A stretch of DNA of 64,000 nucleotides. Origin: Amorphochlora amoebiformis. Taxonomy: Eukaryota; Cercozoa; Chlorarachniophyceae. The position numbers and the translations under genes were made by a program. The notes under the pieces were generated by a model that ran no database searches, was not told the origin of the DNA, and saw only the letters and a program-made list of their open reading frames with translations. This document shows positions 1-57,062 of the stretch, in pieces. The stretch covers positions 186,001 to 250,000 of the forward strand of contig BAAHQB010000216.1 in assembly GCA_054601695.1 (NCBI GenBank), read 5' to 3'. How positions within the stretch are numbered: the first letter of the stretch is position 1; every line of letters begins with the position of its first letter.

Positions 1-3
1 ATT

Positions 4-53
<50 letters not shown>

Positions 54-177
54 CAAATGCATATACATAAATGTATATATATATATATATACGCATATAC
101 ATATACTCATAGATTCATATATATACATATATACATATACATATATATATATATATACATATAATACATACATACTT

Positions 178-14144
<13,967 letters not shown>

Positions 14145-14976
14145 CACACCCTCTCCGAGTATGACACCTCGATATGTCACATAGAGGGTGCAAATAGCAA
14201 AGAATGCTCCCAGGGAGACACCAAACGGATGGATATGGCGCCGGTGGAGAGCCATCGTGAAAGACCCCTACTTCCGCGGGTGGTCACGCATGTATGTCAC
14301 AAAGAATATTCCGGTATTACCGGATACTACCGTCCAAAGCCAGGGATTTATTGAATTCCGGAATTTCCGGCCACGTGTCGGATTTTACGTCGGGCAAGGC
14401 CGTGATCGCAACATATTCTGATTCATCTGGGTGCCTTCTGGCTTAATTATTAATTCCTTCAAGCCAAACAGCCGCATTGTTCCATCACACGTCAAACAAT
14501 GTCGCATGTGTACCAGGTGACACATACGACAGTCACAGATTGGGTTGTAAGCGAACGAAGAGTGCCAGTGATTTGAAACAGGCTCACACCTGGCCATGCT
14601 TCCCGACATAGTAAATTCTTTTCATAGAATAAATGAGTAGGATACATATATATTGAACATTGTGAGTTGTACTCCAACTCCAAAAACTCGAGATCACATT
14701 GAGTGATCCGCTCCACGGTACTTTTTAGTAAAAGGCGAAAAAGTAATGCGTTCTGAAGCGAACCCGTGTGTGCTTGACAGTGTTTTACCCAGAATGAACG
14801 ATACGATTATTTCCACGTAACGTCATATTATGGGTTAAATTATTTCAGGAGTAAGAAAGGATGCATGATTAAACTTTATATGCATCAAAAGATATAGTTT
14901 ATCGGTATATATTTATGTTCGATGTGAACAATCGTGTATTTATTTATATGTCCATGCAATATATCTTTAAAATCGT
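14145..14976. promoter_or_regulatory. Xylulokinase upstream region
   Basis: This unique, repeat-free stretch holds an ACACGTGG motif (core 14372-14377) about 228 bases upstream of the chosen start. It also contains a C-rich stretch near 14099-14112 that is translated as Gly/Arg if the start at 14255 is used. I see no other gene in 14256-14976. Confidence 0.4.
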
Positions 14977-15153
14977 CGGGGTCGGCGCAGAGCGCACAAC
15001 CCCTCTACCATAAATTATGCACTGTGCATGAGAATTATCCCATCCACTACGGCTTCACAGCGGCGGAGTGCAATGCCCTGCTCCACCATACCAGCCAGGC
15101 CTAAATGATCACCTGCAAGGGAGCCACACTCCACTGGCGTGCCAGGTAAGTCA
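14977..15153 (-). ncRNA. RNU1: U1 spliceosomal snRNA
   Basis: U1 pairs with 5' splice sites in the first step of spliceosome assembly in the nucleus. On the minus strand the 5' end carries ACUUACCUGGC, the 5' splice-site recognition sequence. It is followed by a stem-loop I with a GUGAUCAU loop (U1-70K site), the stem-loop II loop AUUGCACUCC (U1A site), the Sm-type site GCAUAAUUUAUGGUAG, and a 3' hairpin (GGGGUUGUGCGC paired with GCGCCGACCCC). The length of about 177 nt is close to the usual 165. The exact ends are estimates. An ACACGTGG core lies at 15286-15291, about 133 bases upstream. Confidence 0.93.
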
Positions 15154-15395
15154 ATTAGAAACTTGCATATGACGTGGATCGGATGGGTTTTAGAAACATC
15201 ACAGTGAAACATGGGATGGTATGTATTTCACGCAATATCAAGAATCATATTAGATTAAGATTAAAAGTGTACAGTAACCCTATTCCACGTGTATACTGTA
15301 GAAACACTACTGATAGTGGACTAGTTGACCCTAAGGTTGAAAATTCAAATGCAGTACAATACCAGTAGTATATTATTTAGCAAAATTTCAATTGT

Positions 15396-15597
15396 AGGTA
15401 CCCGAAGGTACCAGCAGCACTCGGTTGATATGTGCAAGACCGAGGCCACTTGTGGCGAGGCCATAGCAAGCTATGGTATCTCACCCCGGCTCAAAAATAA
15501 GTTTAATCTTGAAGTGACTCAGTGAGCCACGTATCAGAGATTAAGCTGATAAGAACAGATACTACACTTGATCTTAGCCAAAAGGCCGAGAAGGTAT
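15396..15597 (-). ncRNA. RNU2: U2 spliceosomal snRNA
   Basis: U2 pairs with the intron branch point. The minus strand from 15597 begins AUACCUUCUCGGCCUUUUGG and continues into the near-invariant AAGAUCAAGUGUAGUAUCUG (branch-point pairing GUAGUA at about 15559-15564) and UUCUUAUCAGCUUAAUCUC. The Sm site AUUUUUGA is at 15491-15498. It is followed by a stem-loop built on CCAUAGCUUGCUAUGG, a stem-loop IV with CUUGCA in the loop, and a final hairpin with a UUCG tetraloop. The 5' end is well supported; the 3' end is an estimate. An ACACGTGA core lies at 15766-15771, about 169 bases upstream. Confidence 0.95.
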
Positions 15598-15796
15598 GAA
15601 TTACTCCACAATTATCGTGGGGAAGGAATGCGAAATATATGCATCACGTCCAAATATGAGTCGATATTACTCGATACTACCCGGGATTTCTGTCGTTTAA
15701 CCACGAATCCCTTAATAGTATACGAGGTTGGGTTTTTAATAGTATTAGAGGTTTTACAAATCAATCACGTGTCAGTCAAATAATAATAAATTTACT

Positions 15797-16432
15797 TCAA
15801 CAAATGTCAAGACACGCACCCTGCACGACCTCAAGTTCGCTGCGTATGTGCTTCCGACGCTTAGCTGCAGGCTGATCAAGTGTACTCTTTCTCCTAACCG
15901 TCTTTTTCACATATTGGGTCTTGAATCGAGTCAAAGCTTCATTGTTAAGGATGGAATGCTTCGGACGAAGCCTCATAAGAGGGGCGTCTTCAAAGGGCTT
16001 GGCGTCCGTAGCTGGTTGGTACAACGACGTCACTGGGGATACAGGAAAATCCCATGACGCCTTCTCACTGGATTTGACCGAGCCATCATCCTTCAGCTCA
16101 ACGGGAGATTGAGCAGAGAAATCCTGGTGGCCCAACTTGGGGGCTACATCCCTTGGCGGGGTTGAGGACCACTTCTTCTTGTTTAGGTCCGGCGCTGGGG
16201 ATGGCATATCGAAGAACTCCTCTACTGGGTCCTTCACAATCTCCACTTTGGTTTCGCGCAGAGAAGTCGGAGAGGCGCTGGAAGATATTATGAGCTCGGG
16301 CATCTCGGTGCGCTGGATTATGCGCCGGACCATCAGGAAATCACGGACCATTCGACGCCTAAAGGTCGACGCTGATGAGCACTTAATAAAATGAGGTCGT
16401 CCTCTTATATTTGAGTTTCCCTGGATAAGCAA
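15797..16432 (-). CDS. Hypothetical basic protein, single exon
   Basis: This 211-residue open frame lies in repeat-free sequence and has balanced amino-acid use, unlike the repeat frames. I do not recognise the family. It is Ser/Pro-rich in the middle. Near the C-terminus it has two basic clusters, KKTVRRKS and PAAKRRKHIR (about residues 170-195), typical of a nuclear localisation signal. The N-terminal part includes FRRRMVRDFLMVRRIIQR. The Met at 16432 is the first in frame, but a splice acceptor near 16395 would remove the first dozen residues, and a donor-like GTGCGTG near 15816 could shorten the C-terminus. It shares a divergent upstream region with the plus-strand gene at 16652. Confidence 0.6.
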   Translation of the reverse strand: MLIQGNSNIRGRPHFIKCSSASTFRRRMVRDFLMVRRIIQRTEMPELIISSSASPTSLRETKVEIVKDPVEEFFDMPSPAPDLNKKKWSSTPPRDVAPKLGHQDFSAQSPVELKDDGSVKSSEKASWDFPVSPVTSLYQPATDAKPFEDAPLMRLRPKHSILNNEALTRFKTQYVKKTVRRKSTLDQPAAKRRKHIRSELEVVQGACLDIC

Positions 16433-16651
16433 CTATTTTGGGTGTTACGTCTCTTGCAAGCAAGCTTAGCTGTTTCCAATCCAATTGCCCATCTCCAAGT
16501 GCCGAGAGGTCAGACCGCATACATGAGACGCGCTTATCTAGAGGATGACACGTGGTCAGCTTTTTTTTATTTATTAGGCCATCATTGCCTTATCGATCAA
16601 TCAAATAGCGCATGGAAGAGTTCGAAATGAAGAAAAGAGAACACAGAAGTC
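16433..16651. promoter_or_regulatory. Divergent promoter region with ACACGTGG motif
   Basis: These 219 bases separate two divergent start codons (16432 minus, 16652 plus). They contain TGACACGTGGTCA (core 16549-16554), almost centred, and the AT-rich stretch TTTTTTTTATTTATTA at 16560-16575. Confidence 0.55.
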
Positions 16652-16786
16652 ATGGACAAAACTATGATGGGTGAGAAGGCTGGATTCAATACAAGGTTTA
16701 TCCAAAGGTGGATGGAAAATCTATCTATGTATATTGGGGTATATATCTTAATAATTTTCGTGTTTTTCCTTCTATTTATTTCATAT

Positions 16787-16842
<56 letters not shown>

Positions 16843-17034
16843 GCATGTATACATACATATATATTATATACACATATATAAATATATATATATATATATA
16901 TATGTGTATATCTATATATTTATAATTGCATTAAATGTAAATATACATAAATGTAATATTCAACACATAGTGGATTTGTATGCTAATGTGTAAATATATA
17001 TAGTTATCGTTCAATTACACTTCATATAATATTC

Positions 17035-17104
<70 letters not shown>

Positions 17105-17113
17105 AACATTCCA

Positions 17114-17183
<70 letters not shown>

Positions 17184-17189
17184 ATATTT

Positions 17190-17246
<57 letters not shown>

Positions 17247-17449
17247 TACGTACAAACAAATATACATACATGTACTATTTTTCTCAATAACCAAACCTGT
17301 CTACCCAATACAATCACAGAGGCTCAGGGATCGATCACGGTAACCCAATTTCACCCAAATCCAGCTGTATACAACCTTATCATGCAGCAGTAAGACAAGG
17401 TCTATTCTACAGGAAGTCTTACACTTGGGCGATCGACGGTCGGTTCCGG

Positions 17450-17507
<58 letters not shown>

Positions 17508-17567
17508 TTCGGCGATGAAGTGAATACTGTGTTCGTTAGAATAGTTCAATATCTCTCACTTGCTTGA
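16652..17567 (+). CDS. Small four-exon gene, unknown product (75 aa)
   Basis: Exons 16652-16738, 17322-17389, 17413-17438 and 17521-17567 join with matching phases (0, 2, 1) and end at TGA 17565-17567. The total is 228 bases, an exact multiple of three. Peptides: [20 protein letters not shown], then [25 protein letters not shown], and [15 protein letters not shown]. The donor after exon 2 is GTAAGA. No family is recognised. The 23-base gap between exons 2 and 3 is too short for a usual intron, so exon 3 or its acceptor may be misplaced. The exons could also be the 5' part of the cyclase gene downstream, but nothing joins them. Confidence 0.5.
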
Positions 17568-17646
17568 AAGTTTTGAGTGATTTGTCTTGTGTGCTGCACC
17601 TTTGTGATATCAAGTTGTCAATATTGACTCAGTGATACGTTTAGAG

Positions 17647-17799
<153 letters not shown>

Positions 17800-17837
17800 T
17801 ATATATATATATATATATGTATGATATAAATATTACA

Positions 17838-17897
<60 letters not shown>

Positions 17898-17925
17898 TAT
17901 ATATAGTATATATATATATATATAT

Positions 17926-17961
<36 letters not shown>

Positions 17962-17989
17962 CTATATATTATATATATATGTATGTATC

Positions 17990-18507
17990 ATAGTTATATA
18001 TGCTATCATCTTTTGATCATGATGATGATAAAACATGATATCACACGGTACAGCCTCATTATTGTAACACAGTCTAGCAGTGAAGTAACCGCATGGAAGC
18101 GGGACTCACTCAGTCACTAGACGTACCGTCTAGACCCAGCGCCAGTTGATACTACCTAGACTACTGTAATTAATACTCAGTAATATCATAATAATTAAGT
18201 TGATAACACTGCTATTGTAACGGACCCGGCATACCGATGTATTATTATGTATACTATGAATCTATGATATTTTCAGGCTGCGGCTAATAACTAAAATAAA
18301 TGTATGTCAACTTTATTTAGTATCATACAATTAATATTTAAAATGTATGTGTAATATCTAGACTATAGTAGATCACATACTATGATGATATACTACTAGA
18401 CTAGTATACAATGGCATAGTATACATATACTAGATATAAGGCATACGTATATATATATCGTATATATATATATCTAGATTCTAGATATATATATATATAT
18501 ATATGTG

Positions 18508-18583
<76 letters not shown>

Positions 18584-18798
18584 GTACAATATATATATTT
18601 TAGTATATGTTATATACTACGATATTAGTATATATCTCAATTTCTCAAGTATATATATATATAGATATATATATATACATACACATATATATATACATAT
18701 GTATATATAATTTCTTTATACATACATACATACCGTGGAACATGTAAAACGAATCGACATGATTACCGTAGCATGAGTACAGTGTAACACAGACACCA
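17990..18798. other. Intergenic region before the cyclase gene
   Basis: Unique AT-rich sequence at 17990-18450, TA-rich blocks at 18450-18720, and unique sequence again to 18798. No gene, RNA or clear motif was recognised. Confidence 0.35.
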
Positions 18799-43435
<24,637 letters not shown>

Positions 43436-44384
43436 TCTCACTACTCTCATACGGCCGGCCACGTGTCATGTCTCTTCGCCTACACGTGTCATTCTCTCCC
43501 TCTTCGTCTCCCCTTCCTCCTTTCAAACCTCTTTATATCTACAATCTTGCCGGAAAAATCAAAGCAATGCGAGAGGTTTGAAAATTGCGGTTGGCCCCGG
43601 TTTTTGCCTAGTTCAACGATGTGTCTAGCTAGTCTAGTAGTCTAGCATATTTAGTATCTGAGCCAACATCCGAAATTTAACGCAGAAGGCATACGAGTAG
43701 TTTACTGCTGAGATTTAGGTAATTCTAGAATTTAACCGTATCAACGAACCAAGACCCATCGAATTGCGACCCTATGCGATCGACTACTATAAATGAATTA
43801 TTGGTAATGGACGATGCCTACGTATATTTATCACTGAATCATCGTTATTGATTAATCATATATATATATATATATAGATCTGGTATCATATACGTATATC
43901 TAGATATGTCTAGTATCTATGGAGCCTCATCATGGAGACGGTCATATATGACCTAATGCTGAACTAGTTTATGCAGGTTTCTAGTGCGTACTCTAGGTAC
44001 TTTAGTAATGTCTACAATGTTCTTGTTATCATATGCGCGCATACGTACTCACTAGACTCAGGATATCGTCTGAGCGCTATGATCAGAGTCAAATTTCAAT
44101 ACACGCTCGAGCTAGCTCTAGAGCTACTAGAGCTAGCTTCTGTTAGTAAAACTAGTACAACGTATCTAGGTATACTCAGTGATATATTTTCTAGATTTTA
44201 TAGTATATGATCGAGAGAATAAATGTTTAAAATATGACCCTTTAATAATGATATATATTATCTAGATATGTAGATAGCCTTCGCAAGCTTCAGGCCAAGT
44301 ATCTAGATTTTTATAATAAACTTGTGAGTCATTAATATATGCAAATGATTCTGATATCTCTTGTAAGTTTTTCCTAAAACATTA

Positions 44385-44474
<90 letters not shown>

Positions 44475-44504
44475 TATATTATACATACATGAATTCCATA
44501 TATC
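43436..44504. other. Intergenic region between convergent genes, with two CACGTGTCA motifs
   Basis: Repeat-free to about 44380. CACGTG cores at 43460-43465 and 43483-43488, each followed by TCA on the plus strand, then a pyrimidine-rich stretch and a TATA-like CTTTATATC near 43530-43540. Elsewhere in the window this motif precedes genes, yet both flanking genes end here. No coding exon or known RNA was recognised in 43540-44380. Confidence 0.45.
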
Positions 44505-44913
44505 TTAGCATTGTAGGACATCAATCCCTTCAGGCAGCGGCAAGAGAGAATCTAAGGCTTGCCCAATCTGTGTTTATATAATATATATATATATATATGT
44601 ATATCTATTATGAATATATATATATATATACATGTATGAAAATATATAGAATGTGTATGTGTGTATGTGTGCATTATTATATATCTTTTCTACAAATAGA
44701 AATAACAATAATATATATATATATATATTATATATATATATATTATATAGAATACCTCGCATATGACCCTAGACTTGAACGTAAGCTCTTCTAAGGGAGC
44801 CTAGAGTTGTATATATATATATATATATAAATGTATATACATACATATATATATATATAGGATATATATATATATATATATATATCCTATATGAATCTGT
44901 ACGATATATTTTA

Positions 44914-44996
<83 letters not shown>

Positions 44997-46620
44997 TAAA
45001 TATAATATATTCCATATTTACATATGTCTACACAAATATACCGGGCTAGATTTAGGGTTAGGGTTAGGGTTAGGGTTAGGTTTTAGACACAGCTAGCACG
45101 AAAAGTAGGGTTATAGATAGTCTTACAGCTACGGTTAGGGTTGTGTTAGGATCAGGGTTAGGGTTAGGGTTAGGATTAGGGTTTAGAGATGAAAAACACA
45201 ATAATAAGAGTTTCAGGTAGTTAGTCAGGGTTAGAGCCTAGGGTTAGGGTTAGGGTTAGGGTTAAGAGAGGACCAACATAACAATTAGGGTTACAAATAG
45301 CCTTAGAGCTAGCGTTAGGGTTTTGTTAGGGTCAGTATTGGGGTTAGGGTTAGGGTTGAGGATTAGGGCTAACATAACAGTTCAGACAGCCATAGAGCTA
45401 GCGTTAGACTTTTGTTAGGGTCAGGATTAGGGTTAGGGTTAGGGTTAGGGTTAGGGTTAGGGTTAGGGTAGGGCCAACATAACAGTTAGGGTTAGCGTTA
45501 GGGTTGTGTCGGGGTCATTATTAGGGTTAGGGTTAGGGTTAGGGTTAGGGTTAGGGTTAGGGTAGGGCCAACATAACAGTTAGGGTTACAGACAGCCTTA
45601 GGGCAAGCGTTAGGGTTTTGTTGGGGTCAGTTCTAGGGTTAGGGTTAGGGTTAGGGCCAAACTAAAAGTTTACAGACAGCCTTAGAGCTAGCGTTAGGAT
45701 TTTGTAAGGGCCAGGGAGTTAGGGTTAGGGTTAGGGCCAAGATAAACTTTAGGGTTGCATGCAGCCTTAGAGCTAGCGTTGGGGTTAGGGTTTCAAAGAA
45801 TTGCTAGTGTGAGATTGACGCTTACAGGGGTTAGGTTTAGGGTTAGAACTAGGGTTAGGGTTAGGGTTAGGGTTCAGAGAAGGTTAACAAAAGAATAAGA
45901 TTATATGTAGTCTTGAGAGCTAGGTTAGGGTTAGGGTTAGGGTTAGGGGTAGGGTTAGGGTTACAGGCTAATATTAGACTTAGAATTATCCGTTCTTAGA
46001 GCTAGTTTAGGGCTAGCATTAGGGTTAGGGTTAGGGTTAGAATTAGGGTTTTGAGAAGGCCAGTGAAAAGAATTAGGGTTAAGAGGTACAGATTTATCGC
46101 ATTTAAGCATCAGTACTCCCATTCGTATTTCTTCGATAGGTGTGTCTGGAGGTAGGGTTAGGGTTAGGGTTAGGGTTAGGGTTGTTAGGGTTAGGGTTGT
46201 TAGGGTTAGGGTTATCAGGGTTAGGGTTAGGGGTTGTTAAGGGTTAAGGTTTAAGTTTTTAGGGTTAGGGCTAGGGTTGTTAGGTTAGGGTTAGGGCTAG
46301 GGTTAGGGTTCTAACAGCCTTAACCCTAACAAGCCTAACCCTAACCCTGACAACCCTAACCCTAAAACCCTAACCCTCACCTTAACAACCCTAACCATAA
46401 CAACCCTAACCGTAAGGGTTAGGATTCCAGTAAGGGTTGTTGGGTTAGGGTTAGGGTTAGGGTTAGGGTTAGGGTTAGGGTTGGTTAGGGTTAGTGTTAG
46501 GGTTAGTGTTAGGGTTAGGTGTATCTGGAGTTGGGTTTGGATTTGTGGTATATATTGATTAGACATTATGTACACATATATGCATGTATGCACTTACATA
46601 TATACATACATATACACACG

Positions 46621-46662
<42 letters not shown>

Positions 46663-46871
46663 TGTATTAGATATATATGTAAATATAAGATATATGCATA
46701 TAAATACATGTATATATTGTTAAAAACAACCATATAAATAGCATGAGGGAACGCAGTTCGAAGAGTACATATCGATAGCGTGTTCAACTATAGCCGTACG
46801 TATACTACACGTAGCTGGAGATCGCTGGAGATCCCGGAGATTGCTCGTAGATTGAATGATCGGGCTTCCAT
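44505..46871 (-). CDS. Unrecognised spliced gene
   Basis: Exons in transcription order: 46871-46811 ([20 protein letters not shown]), 46145-46090 ([18 protein letters not shown]), 45121-45091 ([10 protein letters not shown]), 44800-44756 ([15 protein letters not shown]), 44567-44505 ([20 protein letters not shown] and stop). Exons 1 to 2, 2 to 3 and 4 to 5 join in phase; 3 to 4 does not, so an exon is missing or the exon at 45091 is wrong. The product is unknown. Two TCACGTGA palindromes lie 44 and 54 bases upstream of the start. Confidence 0.6.
45160..46060 (-). repeat. Tandem degenerate array of about 110 bases per unit in telomeric intron
   Basis: Some eight units carry, on the plus strand, CCAACATAACAGTTAGGG followed by ACAGACAGCCTTAGAGCTAG, GCGTTAGGGTTTTGTTAGGG and then TTAGGG repeats. 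Units begin near 45268, 45370, 45472, 45565, 45654, 45738 and 45890. On the minus strand the unit resembles the acceptor side of the exon at 45091-45121, fitting the exon-edge copy pattern. Confidence 0.6.
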
Positions 46872-47041
46872 ATCGATATCGTGACAGAACGTGACATCAC
46901 GCCAATGTCACGCTCACGTGACCTCACGTGACCCGCATGACCGCATGCATCTTGGTGAATTCTTGAGGACAAAGTTAATCATAATCCAAACTGACTTGAA
47001 TCGAACCTAATGACTACCATATGATAGCAACTACGTTTGGA
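46872..47041 (-). promoter_or_regulatory. Promoter region with two TCACGTGA palindromes
   Basis: Unique sequence between the stop at 47042 and the start at 46871. CACGTG cores lie at 46915-46920 and 46925-46930, with GTGACATCACG and TGTCACG nearby. These are E-box or bZIP-type sites by their sequence; the binding factor is unknown. Confidence 0.5.
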
Positions 47042-53102
<6,061 letters not shown>

Positions 53103-53119
53103 CTAAATACGGTTACATT

Positions 53120-53640
53120 AAGACTATTAGGGTTAACACCGCTTGGTTAGATTGGTTCTATTAGGGTTACATTAAGACTATTAGGGCTAAGACTATTAGG
53201 ATAGGTTGGGACTATTAGGGTTACATTAAGACTATTAGGGTTAAGACTATTAGGATAGGTTGGAACTATTAGGGTTACATTAAAACTATTAGGGTTAAGA
53301 CTATTAGGATAGGTTTGGACTATTAGGGTTAAATTAGGACTGTTTGGGTTAAGACTATTAGGATAGGTTGGGACTATTGGGGTTACTATTAAGATTAGAT
53401 TAAGACTAAGACTATTAGGTTAGGTTGGGAATAGTAGGGTTAGTAACAAAGTAGATTAGGAGCATTAAGGTAAGACTATTAGATTAGGTTGGGAATATTA
53501 GGATTAGTGTTATTAATGATCGGTGAGGACTATTAGGGTTAACATTATTAGGTTAGGCAACGGCTTGTTATTAGATTAGGGCTATTAGCGTTAGACTAGG
53601 ACTATTAGGGTTCTATGAGGAAAATTAGGATAATCGCATG
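53120..53640. repeat. AAGACTATTAGGRT-type satellite
   Basis: About a dozen units of 24 to 50 bases built on TTAAGACTATTAGGGTTA and TAGGATAGGTTGGGACTATT, a variant interleaved with TTAGGG repeats. No coding sequence. Confidence 0.65.
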
Positions 53641-53990
53641 AGAATTAGGGTCAGGGTCGATTTAGGTACTAGTGTTAGGGCTAGGGTTAGAGTTAGGGTT
53701 AGGGTTAGGATTAGAGTTAGGGTTAGAGTTAGGGTTAGGGTTAGAGTTAGGGTTAGGGTTAGAGTGTGACCTTCTTGCTCATGATACTAAAGTTACCAAA
53801 TTTATGCCCACAAACCCTGCCTATAGTTAGAATTTAGGTTAGGGTTAGGGTTAGGGTTAGGGTTAGTTTAGGGTTTGAGGTATTGGATGTCATTATTTAT
53901 ATCGGTATTTTATTGGAAATGGATCTCATTAATTTATGTCAATATTCAGTATTATATCCGTTTCTCGAGACCTTTACACTATGTATGCTT

Positions 53991-54033
53991 GTAACGGTCG
54001 AGTAACGGTCGAGTAACGGCTACGTAACGGTCG
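53991..54033. promoter_or_regulatory. Four tandem GTAACGGTCG elements
   Basis: GTAACGGTCGA is repeated four times (one unit reads GTAACGGCTAC). AACGG is the core recognised by MYB-type factors. The array lies between the end of the gene near 54083 and the next minus-strand gene, so it is a candidate promoter element. Confidence 0.45.
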
Positions 54034-54082
54034 TTTGTTTATGTATACGTAATCTAACCCTAACCCTAGCTCTAAATTCGCA

Positions 54083-54304
54083 TTATGAGTACACTAATAC
54101 ACTTTTATGTACAGGTATATAAACACCCCTTGCCAACCCTAACCCCAACCTAACCCTAACCCTAACCCTAATCCTAATCCTAGGACTAAGACATGCTGAA
54201 TAATCTGATACTAACCCTAACCCTAACCCTAACCCTAGCCCTAACCCTAACGCTTTCATTTCTGAAACATGCATGGGTTAGGGTTACGGTTTGGTGTATA
54301 CATG

Positions 54305-54348
<44 letters not shown>

Positions 54349-54879
54349 TACAATGAACTACGGAGTTTATGCGGCGTAAGATGGGAGCCTAGGGTTAGGG
54401 TTAGGGTTAGGGTTAGGGTTAGGGTTAGGATTAGGGTTAGGGTTAGTGAGGGCTCGATCAAGGTAAGGGTCATAATAATTAGGGTTACTGCTAACCATTA
54501 GGGTTAGGGTTAGGGTTAGGCTTGGATAGGGTAGGGGAGCGTTAGGTTAGGGTTAGGGTTAGGGTTAGGGTTAGGGTTAATTACTTCTTTTAGGCTGCGT
54601 CGACGATTTGGGCTCGTTTTACGGGTTTCTTTGTACTGGATAATGTGTGTGTTTATATATTTGTAAAGTGAAATATATATATATATATAGAGAGAGAGGT
54701 GTATATATTCAACAGTACTTAAATTTACGTTATGGGTTTCTTTGTAATAGATACTATATTTTATACTCTATATATATATATATATATATATTTGTATATA
54801 CTGTACTATTGTAGATTCAAATACACTTTAACAGTTATACATACACACATATATTATATATGTATATATATGTGTGTGC

Positions 54880-54976
<97 letters not shown>

Positions 54977-54985
54977 CCAATATTC

Positions 54986-55021
<36 letters not shown>

Positions 55022-55099
55022 TTTTATATATGTATATATTCATTTACGTACATGCATACATTTACCTATATCTTCTTAACAGTAGGTCTGCCAACCCAT

Positions 55100-55140
<41 letters not shown>

Positions 55141-55565
55141 AATCATACATATACCTCTATTTTTTTGACAGTAGCACGGTCGACCAATGATAGCGCTACA
55201 CTCTTATCTTCTATATGCTTACTTCGAATATCCTATATATATATATACATATATCTATATACGTATATCTACATATGTACGTTTTGATATGATAGTGCTA
55301 CACTCTTATCTTCTATATGCTTACTTCGAATATCCTATATATATATACATATATCTATATACGTATATCTACATATGTACGTTTTGATATGATAGTGCTA
55401 CACTCTTATCTTCCATATGCTTACTTCGAATATCCTATATATATATATATATATATACATATATCTATATACGTATATCTACATATGTACGTTTTGATAT
55501 GATAGCGCTACACTCTTATCTTCTATATGCTTACTTCGAATATCCTATATATATATATACATATA

Positions 55566-55607
<42 letters not shown>

Positions 55608-55894
55608 TCTATATACGTATATCTGCATATGTCCGTTTTGATACGATAGTAATACACTCTTATCTTCTATATGCTTACTTCGAATATCCTATATATATAT
55701 ATATACATATATCTAAATATATATATATATATCTATATATATATATATGTATATCTACATATGTACATATTGATATGATAGTGCTACACTCTTATCTTCT
55801 ATATGCTTACTTCGAATATCCCATCTCTCTCTATATATATTATATTTATATTTATATATACATGTATATACATACATACATACAATATACATAA

Positions 55895-55956
<62 letters not shown>

Positions 55957-56034
55957 GCGCATACATATATACATATATGTATAGATATATATTTACATAT
56001 ATATATATATACATATGTATATGTATATATTATG

Positions 56035-56066
<32 letters not shown>

Positions 56067-56328
56067 TGTCCAGAGGGTTATAGCTTGATGAGTAAGATTT
56101 AGGGTTAGGGTTAGGGTTAGGGTTAGGATTAGGGTTAGCGTTAGGGTTAGGATTAGCGTTTGGATTAGGGTTTAAGGCATAGGGTTAGGGTTAGGGTTAG
56201 GGTTAGGGTTAGGGTTAGGTTATTGCCTTGAGCTCATAAAATTTCCCTTTGCCTGATGTATATATGTTGTATATATATATATATATATTATATATATATA
56301 TATATATGTATATATAAATGTGTATACA

Positions 56329-56421
<93 letters not shown>

Positions 56422-57025
56422 CATATACATATATATGCGGAGAAAGGATAGAGAAAGCAACGAAACAATTAGGCTATGGTCAGGGTTAGGCTATGGCTAG
56501 GGTTAGGCTATGGTTAGGGTTAGGCTATGGTTAGGGTTAGGCTATGGTTAGGGTTAGGCTAAAGTTAGGGTTAGGCTATGGTTAGGTTAGGCTATGGTTA
56601 GGGTTAGGGTATGGTTAGGGTTAGGCTATAGTTAGGGTTGGGCAATGGTTAGGGTTGGGGTATGGTTAGGGTTAGGCAATGGTTAGGGTTAGGCTATGGT
56701 TAGGGTTAGGCTACGGTTAGGGTTAGGCTATGGTTAGGGTTAGGCTATGAAGGTGAATAATGCTTATTCATAGATTATGGTTAGTGCCATTGGTTAGGTT
56801 ATGTGTTAGGCTATGAGTAGGACAGATAAGGGTTAGGGTTAGAGTTAGGGTTAGGGTTAAAGTTAGGTTATGAGTTCTCATTTGGGTTAATATATATATG
56901 TATATATTTATATACATATATATATATATATATATATGTTATATTATATATAGGTTGACCCGCGTCCACATGAAGCCCATCCCAAACGCTGCTACATAAC
57001 CCTATATATATAATATATATATTCA

Positions 57026-57062
<37 letters not shown>

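Noticed and set aside
54344-54646. Plus-strand exons MNYGVYAA and [17 protein letters not shown]
   Set aside because: The minus-strand reading has good splice sites and joins in phase with the exon at 55185-55232; the plus reading has no continuation.
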